DNA of 64,000 nucleotides from Metaclostridioides mangenotii (GTDB lineage Bacteria; Bacillota; Clostridia; Peptostreptococcales; Peptostreptococcaceae), in contig NZ_JAHLOF010000006.1 of assembly GCF_018917235.1 (NCBI RefSeq), forward strand, positions 62,001 to 126,000, read 5' to 3'. The position numbers were made by a program, and so were the translations under genes. Of this stretch, positions 30,031-39,694 are shown one piece after another. Positions within the stretch are counted from its first letter, which is position 1. Every line of letters starts with the position of its first letter. The notes below the pieces were generated by a model. The model worked only from the letters and a program-made list of their open reading frames with translations. It had not been told where the DNA came from and searched no databases.

Positions 30031-31263
30031 ATGAATAATAATATAGAAAATAACAACCAATGGAAAAAAGTGTTTTATACAATATCCTTCGGTCAAGCAT
30101 TCTCAATAATAGGAAGTAGCGTAGTTCAATTCGCAATTATGTGGTACTTAACAGTAAAAACTAATTCAGCTATAGTACTTTCTATATCAGCTATTGTAGG
30201 ATTACTACCTCAAGCTATACTTGGTCCTTTTATAGGAACAATAGTCGATAAATATAATAGAAAAAATATAATGATGATATCAGATTCAACAGTAGCACTT
30301 GCAACATTAATGCTGTCTATAAGTTTTATTAATAATACAGAATCTGTAAATTTAGTTTACTTTGTATTATTTATTAGATCTGTGGGAAGTAGCTTTCACT
30401 CGTCTTCTATGCAAGCATCTATACCAATGATAGTACCTTTAGAAAAATTAGGATTATCAGCCAGTGTAAACCAATTTATTCAGTCCGGCGCAAATATATT
30501 AGGGCCTGCTATTGGTGCACTCATGATGGGGTATTTAGATATAGAATATATATTATTAATTGATATAGTTGGGGCAATATTAGCAGTAATTACTTTAAAA
30601 ATTGTAAGCATACCAAATGCAGTTAAAAGCAATGAAGATATTGAAAATAGTGGAGTTTTTAAAGAAATTAAATATGGATATACGCAATTAAAAAATCACA
30701 ATGGATTATACGCTCTTACTATCATAATGTCTATAAACGCAGTATTATGTATACCTGTGGGCACGTTATTTCCTCTTATAGTAAATAGCCACTTTAATGG
30801 TGGATCTAATCAAGCCGGAGCTATAGAGATGGTATTTGCAATAGGAATGCTACTAGGGTCTGTATTGATAGGTATTATAAGTAATAAAATTAAGAAAATA
30901 AATTTAGTATTCATAGCACTTTTATTATTTGGATTACCACTTATAATTTCTGGATTTTTACCAAAAAGTCAAATTCTTATATTTGGAGTACTTACATTAA
31001 TTATGGGATTATGTTCTCCACTTTTCAATTCGGGCTACTTTATATTGCTTCAAACTATAATAGATCCAAGTATATTAGGAAGAGTAATAAGTATAGTGAC
31101 AAGTATGATGCTAATTGCAACACCAGTTGGACTATTAGTAGCAGGGTTTGTATCTGAAAGAATAGGAATAAATAATTGGTTTTTAATATCAGGAGTATTT
31201 ACTGTAATACTAGCAGTTATTTGTAAGACTAATAAGAATATTAAAGTAATGAGTCAGTATTAA
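30031..31263 (+). CDS. MFS efflux transporter, Mef (macrolide efflux)-like
   Basis: 410 aa; WKKVFYTISFGQAFSIIGSSVVQFAIMWYLTVKTNSAIVLSISAIVGLLPQAILGPFIGTIVDKYNRKNIMMISD resembles MefA N-terminus; 12 TM-like. Confidence 0.88.
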   Translation: MNNNIENNNQWKKVFYTISFGQAFSIIGSSVVQFAIMWYLTVKTNSAIVLSISAIVGLLPQAILGPFIGTIVDKYNRKNIMMISDSTVALATLMLSISFINNTESVNLVYFVLFIRSVGSSFHSSSMQASIPMIVPLEKLGLSASVNQFIQSGANILGPAIGALMMGYLDIEYILLIDIVGAILAVITLKIVSIPNAVKSNEDIENSGVFKEIKYGYTQLKNHNGLYALTIIMSINAVLCIPVGTLFPLIVNSHFNGGSNQAGAIEMVFAIGMLLGSVLIGIISNKIKKINLVFIALLLFGLPLIISGFLPKSQILIFGVLTLIMGLCSPLFNSGYFILLQTIIDPSILGRVISIVTSMMLIATPVGLLVAGFVSERIGINNWFLISGVFTVILAVICKTNKNIKVMSQY

Positions 31264-31492
31264 TATTACTTTAAGCTAATTATGGATTAAATGAATTTTA
31301 AAAAGAAATTCTTTATAGTTTTGTTGGTATTATAAAGTATAGTATAACCAAATAACATATATAAAGGAAATAGAATAATGTCTATTTCCTTTATATATCT
31401 ATTAAATCAAACAAGCTAGGATCCTTTTCACTAAAAACATTGCTTCCAAATAATGCTATGGCTAACTGCTTCACTTCTCTTGTATTTTAGCC

Positions 31493-31729
31493 TTAACCAT
31501 GTTGTCTATATCTTTCTTGTAGTCTAAAGTAGCTAGGTTTCTTAGGCTTCTTAGAGTAGATATCAATACTTACTTTGATTAATCCCTCAAAATAATGTCT
31601 TTTTAAATATAGATACTTTATTGACTGTTCAAAATATTTTGTTTTAACTGTAGTCCTAGCATGTCCATTATCATATCTTGGTCTATCCTTGCTGACACAC
31701 TCTACTGGTATTGTAAATTCAACTTTCAA
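31493..31729 (-). pseudogene. RusA-family endodeoxyribonuclease fragment
   Basis: MKVEFTIPVECVSKDRPRYDNGHARTTVKTKYFEQSIK resembles RusA N-terminus; truncated/frameshifted. Confidence 0.6.
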
Positions 31730-31743
31730 TACTTACCTCCCAT

Positions 31744-31974
31744 TCATTCTTTATCTACTAAATCTGAGTAAGCAAAACTAATTTCATCAAATATTTTATC
31801 TGCATATTTTTCTACTAAATCTAATACCTCGAAAGAAAATTTATTATTTGATTTTAATTGTCTTGCTTGTTCTATTTCCTTTTTATGTTTACTCTTGATA
31901 CTATCTATCTCAGACATTAATTCTTTTACTAAAGATGGTTTGTAATCCATATTACTTAGCCTCCAAATTTTCAA
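31744..31974 (-). CDS. Small phage-type hypothetical protein
   Basis: 76-aa ORF adjacent to RusA remnant. Confidence 0.35.
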   Translation of the reverse strand: MKIWRLSNMDYKPSLVKELMSEIDSIKSKHKKEIEQARQLKSNNKFSFEVLDLVEKYADKIFDEISFAYSDLVDKE

Positions 31975-32670
31975 TAGTATAACCGCAATTTTTTATACCA
32001 TCTATAAACACGTCCATATCATCGTTAGAGCCTTAATATGTTCCATCAAGACTATAATGAGTTTCTGTGCTTTAATCCAGACCAAAACTTTGCATAAGAC
32101 AATCTGTATAGTAAAATTCGTTATCTGAAATATATTCTGCCTCATTTCCGCATTCACATTCAATGAACTTCACATTCACGTTCTTTTGATTTTAATTTTT
32201 TAATGCATTCATCTCATCTATAGCACTATGCCAATAATAGTTATTGCAACTTTTGTCCATATTACTTACATCCCACATCAGCATCAGTAATTTATTCAGT
32301 CCTAATCTATTTCGAAAATACTCATAATCTCTCTTAAATTTTTTATTTTCCGAAACCAAATTATTATATTTTTATAAAATCTTTCAATTCTCCTTGATTC
32401 AAGATAACGGCCAAGTAAGAATACACAAATTAACGTCTATTTTTCTTTGGTCTATAACTTGATATCTAGTTGGTTTTTTCTCCTTGGCTTCCTGTTCATT
32501 TCTTACACCTAGCTCATAGGTTTTTAGTTGTTCATATGTAGTTATATTTTTATCTCGCTACTTGTTGTGAATTCCATTTAAATAAGCGTGAGTCATATTT
32601 ACATTTTCTGCACTATTTTATAGTAATATATATTTATTAAATAAATTAAAATCTTGGAGGATTATTCAAA

Positions 32671-32889
32671 ATGAACTATAAAGAAAATGTATTTGCTAAA
32701 AGGCTAAGAGAAGTTCGAGAAGATTTAAATCTGATGCAAAAGGAAATGGCTAAAAGATTGGATATGCCAATTACTACATATAACGGTTATGAAACAGGAA
32801 AAAGAAGTCAACTTCTGTCTCTCTCTCTTCGTTTATTTTATATTTTACTAATGAATAAAAATCTGGATACTTTTCAAAAATTTCGCTAA
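32671..32889 (+). pseudogene. XRE-family (cI-like) repressor, truncated
   Basis: FAKRLREVREDLNLMQKEMAKRLDMPITTYNGYETGKRS, then frame lost. Confidence 0.75.
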
Positions 32890-32979
32890 GTTTAACATAA
32901 AGAGATCGTTTATTTTGTCGACATTTGTATCTATAATCTTGTATTATTATGTAGAGCTATATGGTAAGAAGTTCAAACC

Positions 32980-33599
32980 ATAACAAAAGAACAATTTAAC
33001 CAATTGTTAGAAGCCTTTCCTAAAGGAGACTTATATCACATCTTATTGCAAATTGGATATTACACAGGAATGAGATGTGGTGAAGTATGTGCATTAACAT
33101 GGGATGATATTGACTTTAAGAAAAAAACTATAAATATTAAAAAAACAATGGTTCTTGATGAGGCGACGAGAAAACATAAAATTGATACGCCAAAAACACA
33201 ATCATCTTATAGAGTGATTACTATAGGAGACACTTTAACTAAAATTCTGAAAGAACATAAAATATATCAAAAGGAAATGAAGTTGAAATTAGGTGAATTT
33301 TACCATGATAAAGATTATCCTATAGCAAACATAGTATGCACAAGTAAAAATGGCAATTTTACAAGAAATACAACAATTTCTAGTAAGCTAGGTATTACAG
33401 TTAAAAACAAGCTGGGTTTTGAGTTTAATTTTCACATGTTGCGTCATACACATGAAGTATGTTAATACAAAACGGAGTTACGCCTAAAGATGTTCAGAAA
33501 AGATTAGGACATGCAAACATTAATATAACATTAAATACCTATACACATACTACAGAAGAATCACAAAGAAAAGTTGCTGATTTATTTGATAAATTATAA
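32980..33599 (+). pseudogene. int: Tyrosine recombinase/integrase, N-truncated and frameshifted
   Basis: GYYTGMRCGEVCALTWDDIDFKKKTINI...FNFHMLRHTH-(frameshift)-SMLIQNGVTPKDVQKRLGHANINITLNTYTHTTEESQRKVADLFDKL*. Confidence 0.9.
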
Positions 33600-33737
33600 T
33601 TTGCCACCAAAATTACTCAACGGTGGCAATATGGTGGCAAATTATAAATTTCTATTTTATTCTAATATTTTACGCATTTGCATTAAATGCTAAAACCATT
33701 GATTTTTAAATATTTCTAAAGCACCACACAATTAATC

Positions 33738-33774
33738 AATTAACTATTTGCCCAATCTGCAGGATAAGTAACAT
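33738..33774. repeat. Right copy of 37-bp direct repeat (putative attR core), contains the eutQ stop codon
   Basis: AATTAACTATTTGCCCAATCTGCAGGATAAGTAACAT, identical to 21967-22003. Confidence 0.9.
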
Positions 33775-34210
33775 ATATAAATCTAGCATAGTCTTTTACA
33801 GAAAATTGTATTTTACTACCTTTAGGTATTAATATAAGTTCTCCTGCACTTGCAGATACTTTTCGTCCGTCTATTAATATATCTAATGTACCTTCAATTA
33901 TATAATCTATTTCGTCGTAGTCAAGTGTCCACTCAAAAGTTGTCTCTTTCATTTCCATTACACCACAACCAAGTCTTGGACTCTCTTCTAATGTAAATAA
34001 ATCTTTTGTGTACACAACATCATTTGAATTCCCAGTATCTAATCTATTGCTTTCATCAACTTTAACAGTGGGTAGCTTTATAGATGTTATACCACTTTGA
34101 TCTGTATTTCTGATAAAATCAACTCCATCTTTTGATGACGTTAACTTTTCTTCTAATATTTCTCTTACTAACTTCTCTAATACGCTTTTATCTATATTAT
34201 TTATATCCAT
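33740..34210 (-). CDS. eutQ: Ethanolamine utilization protein EutQ (cupin)
   Basis: 156 aa; EESPRLGCGVMEMKETTFEWTLDYDEIDYIIEGTLDILIDGRKVSASAGELILIPKGSKIQFS; last eut gene. Confidence 0.92.
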   Translation of the reverse strand: MDINNIDKSVLEKLVREILEEKLTSSKDGVDFIRNTDQSGITSIKLPTVKVDESNRLDTGNSNDVVYTKDLFTLEESPRLGCGVMEMKETTFEWTLDYDEIDYIIEGTLDILIDGRKVSASAGELILIPKGSKIQFSVKDYARFIYVTYPADWANS

Positions 34211-35302
34211 TTATGCATTCTCCTTTTTAAGCATCTTACTAGCTATTACCATAGCAAGTGCTACAGCAGTAATTCCACCAACTAATTTAGCAATTATCAT
34301 AGGAGTTATCATTTCTTGATTAAAACCTGCTGTAAATCCTAAGTGATCACCAAAAACAAATGCAGCCGATACTGCAAATGCAACGTTAATAATCTTACCT
34401 CTGTCATCCATATCCTTCATCATTCCAAGCATTGGTATGCAGTTAGCCAAACTTGCAACTAGACCCGCTGCTGCTATATCGTTAATTCCTAATACTTTTC
34501 CAAGTGCCATAAGAGGTTTATTAAATACTTTAGTGATTACAAATACTAGTGGGAATGCTCCTGCTAGTACAATTGCTATGTCACCAACTATTTCTATTCC
34601 ATCTTTTATTGGATTCATACCTTTAATAACAACGATTCCAGTAAGCGCCTCAACAATTGCTGCTGCTAATCCTAATGTTATAACTATTACAACACCTTTA
34701 CCAAAATAAGTAAATCCTTTTATCATTGCACTCTCAAATTTAATTAGTCCAAGTGCTATTATTGCTGCAAATAATATTATAGGTACAAGGTTTTTAATAA
34801 CCATCATAACAGGGAATCCTGCTACTATTCCACCTACAAACGCACCTACAGGTATTGTAATAATTCCGGCAAGTATTCCTGTAGCTAAAAATCTTTGGTC
34901 TTCTTTTTCGATTATTCCTAGAGCAACAGGTATAATAAAAACTATTGTAGCCCCCATAGTCGCACCTATTATAAGTCCCCCAAACAAACCTGCTTGTGGA
35001 TCTTTAGCAAGCTCCATTGCTAGTGGAGCTCCGCCCATATCGTTAGCCAGTAAACTTCCCGCAAACATTGCTGGATCTGCACCTAGCATATCAAATACAG
35101 GAACAACTACTGGTCTAAGTACATTCGCTAAAACTGGTGCTAGACAAATTACTCCTACCATTGCAACAGCTAGAGAACCCATAGCCATAATACCTTCTTC
35201 AAACTGCTCACCTAAACCAAATTTATTTCCTATGCACTTGTCAATTGCCCCCAGTGCCATAAATATTACCATTACATAAATTATGATTTCATTTATGCTC
35301 AT
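34211..35302 (-). CDS. eutH: Ethanolamine transporter EutH
   Basis: 363 aa; multi-TM, LLANDMGGAPLAMELAKD, GDHLGFTAGFN. Confidence 0.95.
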   Translation of the reverse strand: MSINEIIIYVMVIFMALGAIDKCIGNKFGLGEQFEEGIMAMGSLAVAMVGVICLAPVLANVLRPVVVPVFDMLGADPAMFAGSLLANDMGGAPLAMELAKDPQAGLFGGLIIGATMGATIVFIIPVALGIIEKEDQRFLATGILAGIITIPVGAFVGGIVAGFPVMMVIKNLVPIILFAAIIALGLIKFESAMIKGFTYFGKGVVIVITLGLAAAIVEALTGIVVIKGMNPIKDGIEIVGDIAIVLAGAFPLVFVITKVFNKPLMALGKVLGINDIAAAGLVASLANCIPMLGMMKDMDDRGKIINVAFAVSAAFVFGDHLGFTAGFNQEMITPMIIAKLVGGITAVALAMVIASKMLKKENA

Positions 35303-35329
35303 AATTTTCCTCCGTTTAAGTTAAGATTT

Positions 35330-35602
35330 TTATTCGTCATCTACCTCTAATTCGTCTATTATTCCTACTATAGACGCATCAACAGGTATCGATTTTTTTT
35401 CTAGAGATTCTCTGGCTGCACTTCCTTTAGTGATCAAAACTAAATCACCGTTTCCTGCACCTGCATTGTCCGCTGCGACTAAAAATCCATCTTTATATTC
35501 ACTTTTACTTTTCAATAGTTTAACAACTAAAAGTTTTTGTCCACTTAATTTTTCGTCTTTTCTAGTCGCCCAAACATTTCCTACAACTTTTCCTATCTCC
35601 AT
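35330..35602 (-). CDS. eutN: BMC vertex protein EutN
   Basis: 90 aa; GKVVGNVWATRKDEKLSGQKLLVVK...DNAGAGNGDLVLITKGSAAR. Confidence 0.95.
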   Translation of the reverse strand: MEIGKVVGNVWATRKDEKLSGQKLLVVKLLKSKSEYKDGFLVAADNAGAGNGDLVLITKGSAARESLEKKSIPVDASIVGIIDELEVDDE

Positions 35603-35618
35603 ATTATACTCCTACTCC

Positions 35619-36326
35619 TTAAACTCTTATCAAATTCAAGTGATGTATTCTGATAAAATCACTTGCAAGTGGAGTTATTATAGTTTTTTTATTAACTATT
35701 ACTTCTTTTAATTCAACAGTTTTGATTTTTCTTAAATCACTTTCAGAAATTAATCTCTTTTTACTAAAGTCTAGTGATCTATCTTCTGAGTTTTTATTAT
35801 CAATGTATCTTTCAATATTATTATGGGTATATTTTGGATTTTCATGATTATTTTCATTGCTATTGTTTTCATTACGTCTAGAATCTTTATTTAAAGTTAT
35901 ACAAGTCACATCTTTTACTAAGTTGATACCATATTTACATATTTCACGCTCATATTCTACATATTTATTATATAGAGCTTTTGGCGCTGTCTTTTTATAT
36001 CTTCTATATTCTAAATTATTTTCAAGAATAAATACTTTCTTACCCTTCATGAGCATTTTAAGAATAAATCTCTCTTCTTGAGAAGTACTGTTTCCTGTAG
36101 CCAAGTTACACAAACCTCGCATACAAAGCCTAGATATAACTACTAAATCACAATTTTTTGTGTTGTCAGAGAATTCTTCTACTTCAAACTCATCTCTTAA
36201 TATATTCATTTCATCATCGCTATTTGGCCATAGTACTACTGCTTTAGGTTTATTGTAAATTTCTAAGTCGTTTATTTTGTTGTATAATTCTTCTACTATA
36301 CTATTTACAAGAAAATCGTAATTCAT
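35619..36326 (-). CDS. BMC-associated flavoprotein-like protein with C-terminal 'TP-hA' module
   Basis: 235 aa; variable N-terminal domain, C-terminus LISESDLRKIKTVELKEVIVNKKTIITPLASDFIRIHHLNLI. Confidence 0.6.
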   Translation of the reverse strand: MNYDFLVNSIVEELYNKINDLEIYNKPKAVVLWPNSDDEMNILRDEFEVEEFSDNTKNCDLVVISRLCMRGLCNLATGNSTSQEERFILKMLMKGKKVFILENNLEYRRYKKTAPKALYNKYVEYEREICKYGINLVKDVTCITLNKDSRRNENNSNENNHENPKYTHNNIERYIDNKNSEDRSLDFSKKRLISESDLRKIKTVELKEVIVNKKTIITPLASDFIRIHHLNLIRV

Positions 36327-36345
36327 TTTTTTCCCCTCCTAAAGG

Positions 36346-36969
36346 CTACTTTACTATTTTAGCGAATGTTCCCTTTTGAAATCCACATGCATTAGCTTCA
36401 TCATAATCGATGTGCATATAAGTTTTGTAATTTGCATTAACTCTTACAACTACACCTTCAAATACAAGAGGTCTATTTCCAAAAACTTTTACATTAACTT
36501 CTTCATTATCATGTACAACAAATTTTTCTGCATCTTGTGGTGTCATGTGTATATGTCTTTTAGCGACTATTAAACCTTCATTTACATTTACTTCTTTATC
36601 ATCTACAGATATTTTTAATCCAGGAGTTCCCTCTAGGTCTCCACTTTGTTTAACTGGAGCTTTCAGACCTAATGAAGCCAAATCTGTAAGAGAAACTTCT
36701 ACTTGTGTATTTGATCTACATGGTCCTAACACTATTACGTTTTTTAAACTTCCTTTAGGGCCTGTTATCATAACTCTCTCTTTACAAGCGTATTGTCCTG
36801 GCTGAGATAAGTCTTTAGCTTTAGTAAGCTCATAACCTTTTCCAAATAAGGCCTCCATATCTGCTTTACTTAAATGCACATGTCTTCCAGAGGCTTCTAC
36901 TTCAATAAACGCTTCTTTTTTAACTCTATTTATTACTTCTTCAACAATTTCGTTTAATAAATTTTCCAT
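36346..36969 (-). CDS. eutD: PduL-type phosphotransacylase (EutD)
   Basis: 207 aa; EASGRHVHLSKADMEALFG, LGPCRSNTQVEVSLTD, AKRHIHMTPQDAEKF. Confidence 0.93.
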   Translation of the reverse strand: MENLLNEIVEEVINRVKKEAFIEVEASGRHVHLSKADMEALFGKGYELTKAKDLSQPGQYACKERVMITGPKGSLKNVIVLGPCRSNTQVEVSLTDLASLGLKAPVKQSGDLEGTPGLKISVDDKEVNVNEGLIVAKRHIHMTPQDAEKFVVHDNEEVNVKVFGNRPLVFEGVVVRVNANYKTYMHIDYDEANACGFQKGTFAKIVK

Positions 36970-36978
36970 ATAACCACC

Positions 36979-37773
36979 TTACTTGTATTCACCTGTTCTG
37001 ACTTTATATATCAAAATCCAACACAGAGAAGACAATCTATTTAAACCTCTCATCAAATCTTCCCTATGCATCCGACCGTATTCTCCCTTAAAAGCTTCAT
37101 ACGCTGTTAATTCAACTTCTCTAACTTCAGTTCTTATACTGTTTAATGACACTACTACTTCACCCATTTTGTAACTTATATATTCATGGTCTATGCCAAA
37201 GTATTTTTTTGGATAGTGAGATTTCTCTCTAAGTTCTTGAGGGGTTAATCCAAGTAGTGTAAATTCTTCTAATGGTTCATCCAATACTTCACATCTTAGA
37301 ATAGTTCTTATAAAAGATAGCACTTCATCTAGATCCTTAGCCAATTTCTCCATATTGTTTTTTACACATATAAGCTGAGATTCGAGTATTTTAGTTTCAA
37401 GAGAGTCTATCTTACCCCTCAGAACAATTCTCTTATGATCCTTAAACACAAGCAAGTTACCATTAAGTTGAGTCATATGTTCAGGCTTTTCTTCCATATG
37501 TCCTCCATATACTGTAGTATACTTATACTTTTTTAAGGATTCATTAGTTTTATTTATATCATTTTTTAAATTCTTATCAGAATTATTTTCTATACTATCA
37601 TTTAAATCCTCTTTGCTATCCATATACTTAATATCAATATTTTTTTCAGATAAATATGATTTTGCAGATGGAGTCACAATCTGATTTTTTTCTATATAGA
37701 AAGTTTTCATTTCTTTATTTTTAATAAAATGCTTTCTTATTTCCGCTTCTGTTATAACTCCCATATATCTCAT
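36979..37773 (-). CDS. eutT: Cobalamin adenosyltransferase EutT
   Basis: 264 aa; ITEAEIRKHFIKNKEMKTFYIEKNQIVTPSAKSYLSEK N-terminus and ATR domain. Confidence 0.92.
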   Translation of the reverse strand: MRYMGVITEAEIRKHFIKNKEMKTFYIEKNQIVTPSAKSYLSEKNIDIKYMDSKEDLNDSIENNSDKNLKNDINKTNESLKKYKYTTVYGGHMEEKPEHMTQLNGNLLVFKDHKRIVLRGKIDSLETKILESQLICVKNNMEKLAKDLDEVLSFIRTILRCEVLDEPLEEFTLLGLTPQELREKSHYPKKYFGIDHEYISYKMGEVVVSLNSIRTEVREVELTAYEAFKGEYGRMHREDLMRGLNRLSSLCWILIYKVRTGEYK

Positions 37774-37847
37774 CTCCTATCAGATGGATAAAATGTGCTA
37801 CTAAAATAAGTAGCACATTTTTGTTAGATTTCAAACTTAATCCAGTA

Positions 37848-38147
37848 TTATTCAGTTACCTTTGGTAGTATAGCATCTACTTCAAAGTGTGGTCTTGGTA
37901 TAACGTGTACTGATACAAGATCTCCAACTCTTTCAGCTGCAGCTGCTCCTGCATCTGTAGCAGCTTTAACTGCCCCAACATCTCCTCTAACCATTACAGT
38001 TACTAATCCACCACCAACTTGCTCTTTACCTACTAATTGAACATTTGCTGCTTTAACCATTGCATCTGCAGCCTCTATAGCTCCTACTAATCCTTTAGTT
38101 TCTATCATTCCTAATGCGTTTGCGTTTGCCATATCTATTACCTCCAA
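37848..38147 (-). CDS. eutM: BMC shell protein EutM
   Basis: 99 aa; [57 protein letters not shown]. Confidence 0.97.
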   Translation of the reverse strand: MEVIDMANANALGMIETKGLVGAIEAADAMVKAANVQLVGKEQVGGGLVTVMVRGDVGAVKAATDAGAAAAERVGDLVSVHVIPRPHFEVDAILPKVTE

Positions 38148-38222
38148 AATTTTATATTATTTATTTTAATATTTAATTATTACTAACAGTTTTAGTTTGG
38201 TTTTTGTTTTAGTTAATTTTTC

Positions 38223-39692
38223 TTATACTAATTTTTTTACTATTTTTTCAACAAGCATATCGATTAATTCTTCTTTGCCAACTGTGTCTAGTACATTACT
38301 ATCTACGTTAGTTTGATTTCCTCTGATTTCATCAAGTTCTTTTATACCATAGCCAACTCTTTTTATATTTATTAAGTCAAGTGGACCGATATTATTAGAT
38401 GTTGAACTTCCACCTATTGCACCACAACCAAGAGTAAGAGCTGGAACAAGATTTGTTGATCCTCCAATTCCTCCAAGCGCTGATGGAGTGTTTACCATTA
38501 TTCTTGATACTGGCATGTTTAAAGCGAATTTTTTTACTAAATCCTCATCATTTGCGTGCATTGAGAAAGTATGACCTGCACCTTCATTTAATAAGACTTC
38601 TCTGCATCTCTCAGATACTTTTTCTATATTTTCTTCAACGTAGAACGCTAGAATTGGTGCTAGCTTCTCTCTTGAATAAGCAACATCAGCACCTACTCTA
38701 GTTTCTCTTGCTACTAATACTTTAGCACTCTTTGGTACATCTTTAAGATCTGCAAGTTCACTTATTTGTGCTACACTTTTTCCAACTATTTTAGGGTTCA
38801 TAGTTCCATTGGCTCTCAGTATGAATTTAGATAACTTTTTACTTTCTTCATCTGTAAGTAAATGAGCTCCCTGTGCCTTTAGTTCTTTTACCACTGATTC
38901 CTCCATAGATTTTTCTACAACAATCGACTGCTCAGATGCACAAATTACACCGTTGTCAAATGTTTTAGAATCAATGATTCTTTTTATAGCTAATTTTACA
39001 TCTGCACTTTTATCTATAAAAGCTGGCCCATTTCCAGGTCCTACCCCTATCGCTGGTGTTCCTGATGAGTAAGCTGCCTTAACCATTGCTTCTCCGCCAG
39101 TAGCTAGTATCATCGCTGTATCTTTATGCTTCATAAGTTCACTAGTTGCCTGCATAGTTGGAGTTGTAATACACAGTACTGCATCTTCAGGGCAACCAGC
39201 TTTTGTTGCAGCTTCATTTATTATTTTTACAGTTTCGATAATACAATTCTTAGCATTTGGGTGTGGTGAAAATACTATAGTATTTCCTGATTTTAAAGAT
39301 ATAAGGGTTTTATATATCACTGTTGAAGTTGGATTAGTAGATGGTATCAATCCAGCTACAACTCCCATTGGAGTAGCTATATCTATTGTCTTTTCTTTTG
39401 AATTCTCACTAATTATCCCAACAGTTTTTTTATCTTTTATATACTCATAAACACCTTGTGAAGCAAAAGTATTTTTTACTATTTTATCTTCCCATTTTCC
39501 AAAGCCAGTTTCCTCATTAGCCATCTTAGCTAATCTTGATGCATTTTTACTAGTTGCATCTGCAATTGCTTTTACTATTTTATTTATTTGATCTTGATCG
39601 AATTTTGCTAATTTTGCTTGTGCAATCTTTGATCTTTTTACAAGAGTTCTAACCTCTTGTATAGATATTAAGTCTCTATCTGCAAGTTCCAT
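38223..39692 (-). CDS. eutE: CoA-acylating acetaldehyde dehydrogenase EutE
   Basis: 489 aa; PSTNPTSTVIYKTLISLKSGNTIVFSPHPNAKNC; FDNGVICASEQSIVV. Confidence 0.96.
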   Translation of the reverse strand: MELADRDLISIQEVRTLVKRSKIAQAKLAKFDQDQINKIVKAIADATSKNASRLAKMANEETGFGKWEDKIVKNTFASQGVYEYIKDKKTVGIISENSKEKTIDIATPMGVVAGLIPSTNPTSTVIYKTLISLKSGNTIVFSPHPNAKNCIIETVKIINEAATKAGCPEDAVLCITTPTMQATSELMKHKDTAMILATGGEAMVKAAYSSGTPAIGVGPGNGPAFIDKSADVKLAIKRIIDSKTFDNGVICASEQSIVVEKSMEESVVKELKAQGAHLLTDEESKKLSKFILRANGTMNPKIVGKSVAQISELADLKDVPKSAKVLVARETRVGADVAYSREKLAPILAFYVEENIEKVSERCREVLLNEGAGHTFSMHANDEDLVKKFALNMPVSRIMVNTPSALGGIGGSTNLVPALTLGCGAIGGSSTSNNIGPLDLINIKRVGYGIKELDEIRGNQTNVDSNVLDTVGKEELIDMLVEKIVKKLV

Positions 39693-39694
39693 AT

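Larger units (their letters stand above)
21967..33774. mobile_element. Decayed integrated element (prophage/IME remnant) with resistance-like cargo, inserted at the 3' end of eutQ
   Basis: Flanking 37-bp direct repeats; broken tyrosine integrase adjacent to the right repeat; XRE, RusA, ligase, DinB and MTase remnants inside; GGTGGCAA motifs near both ends. Confidence 0.75.
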
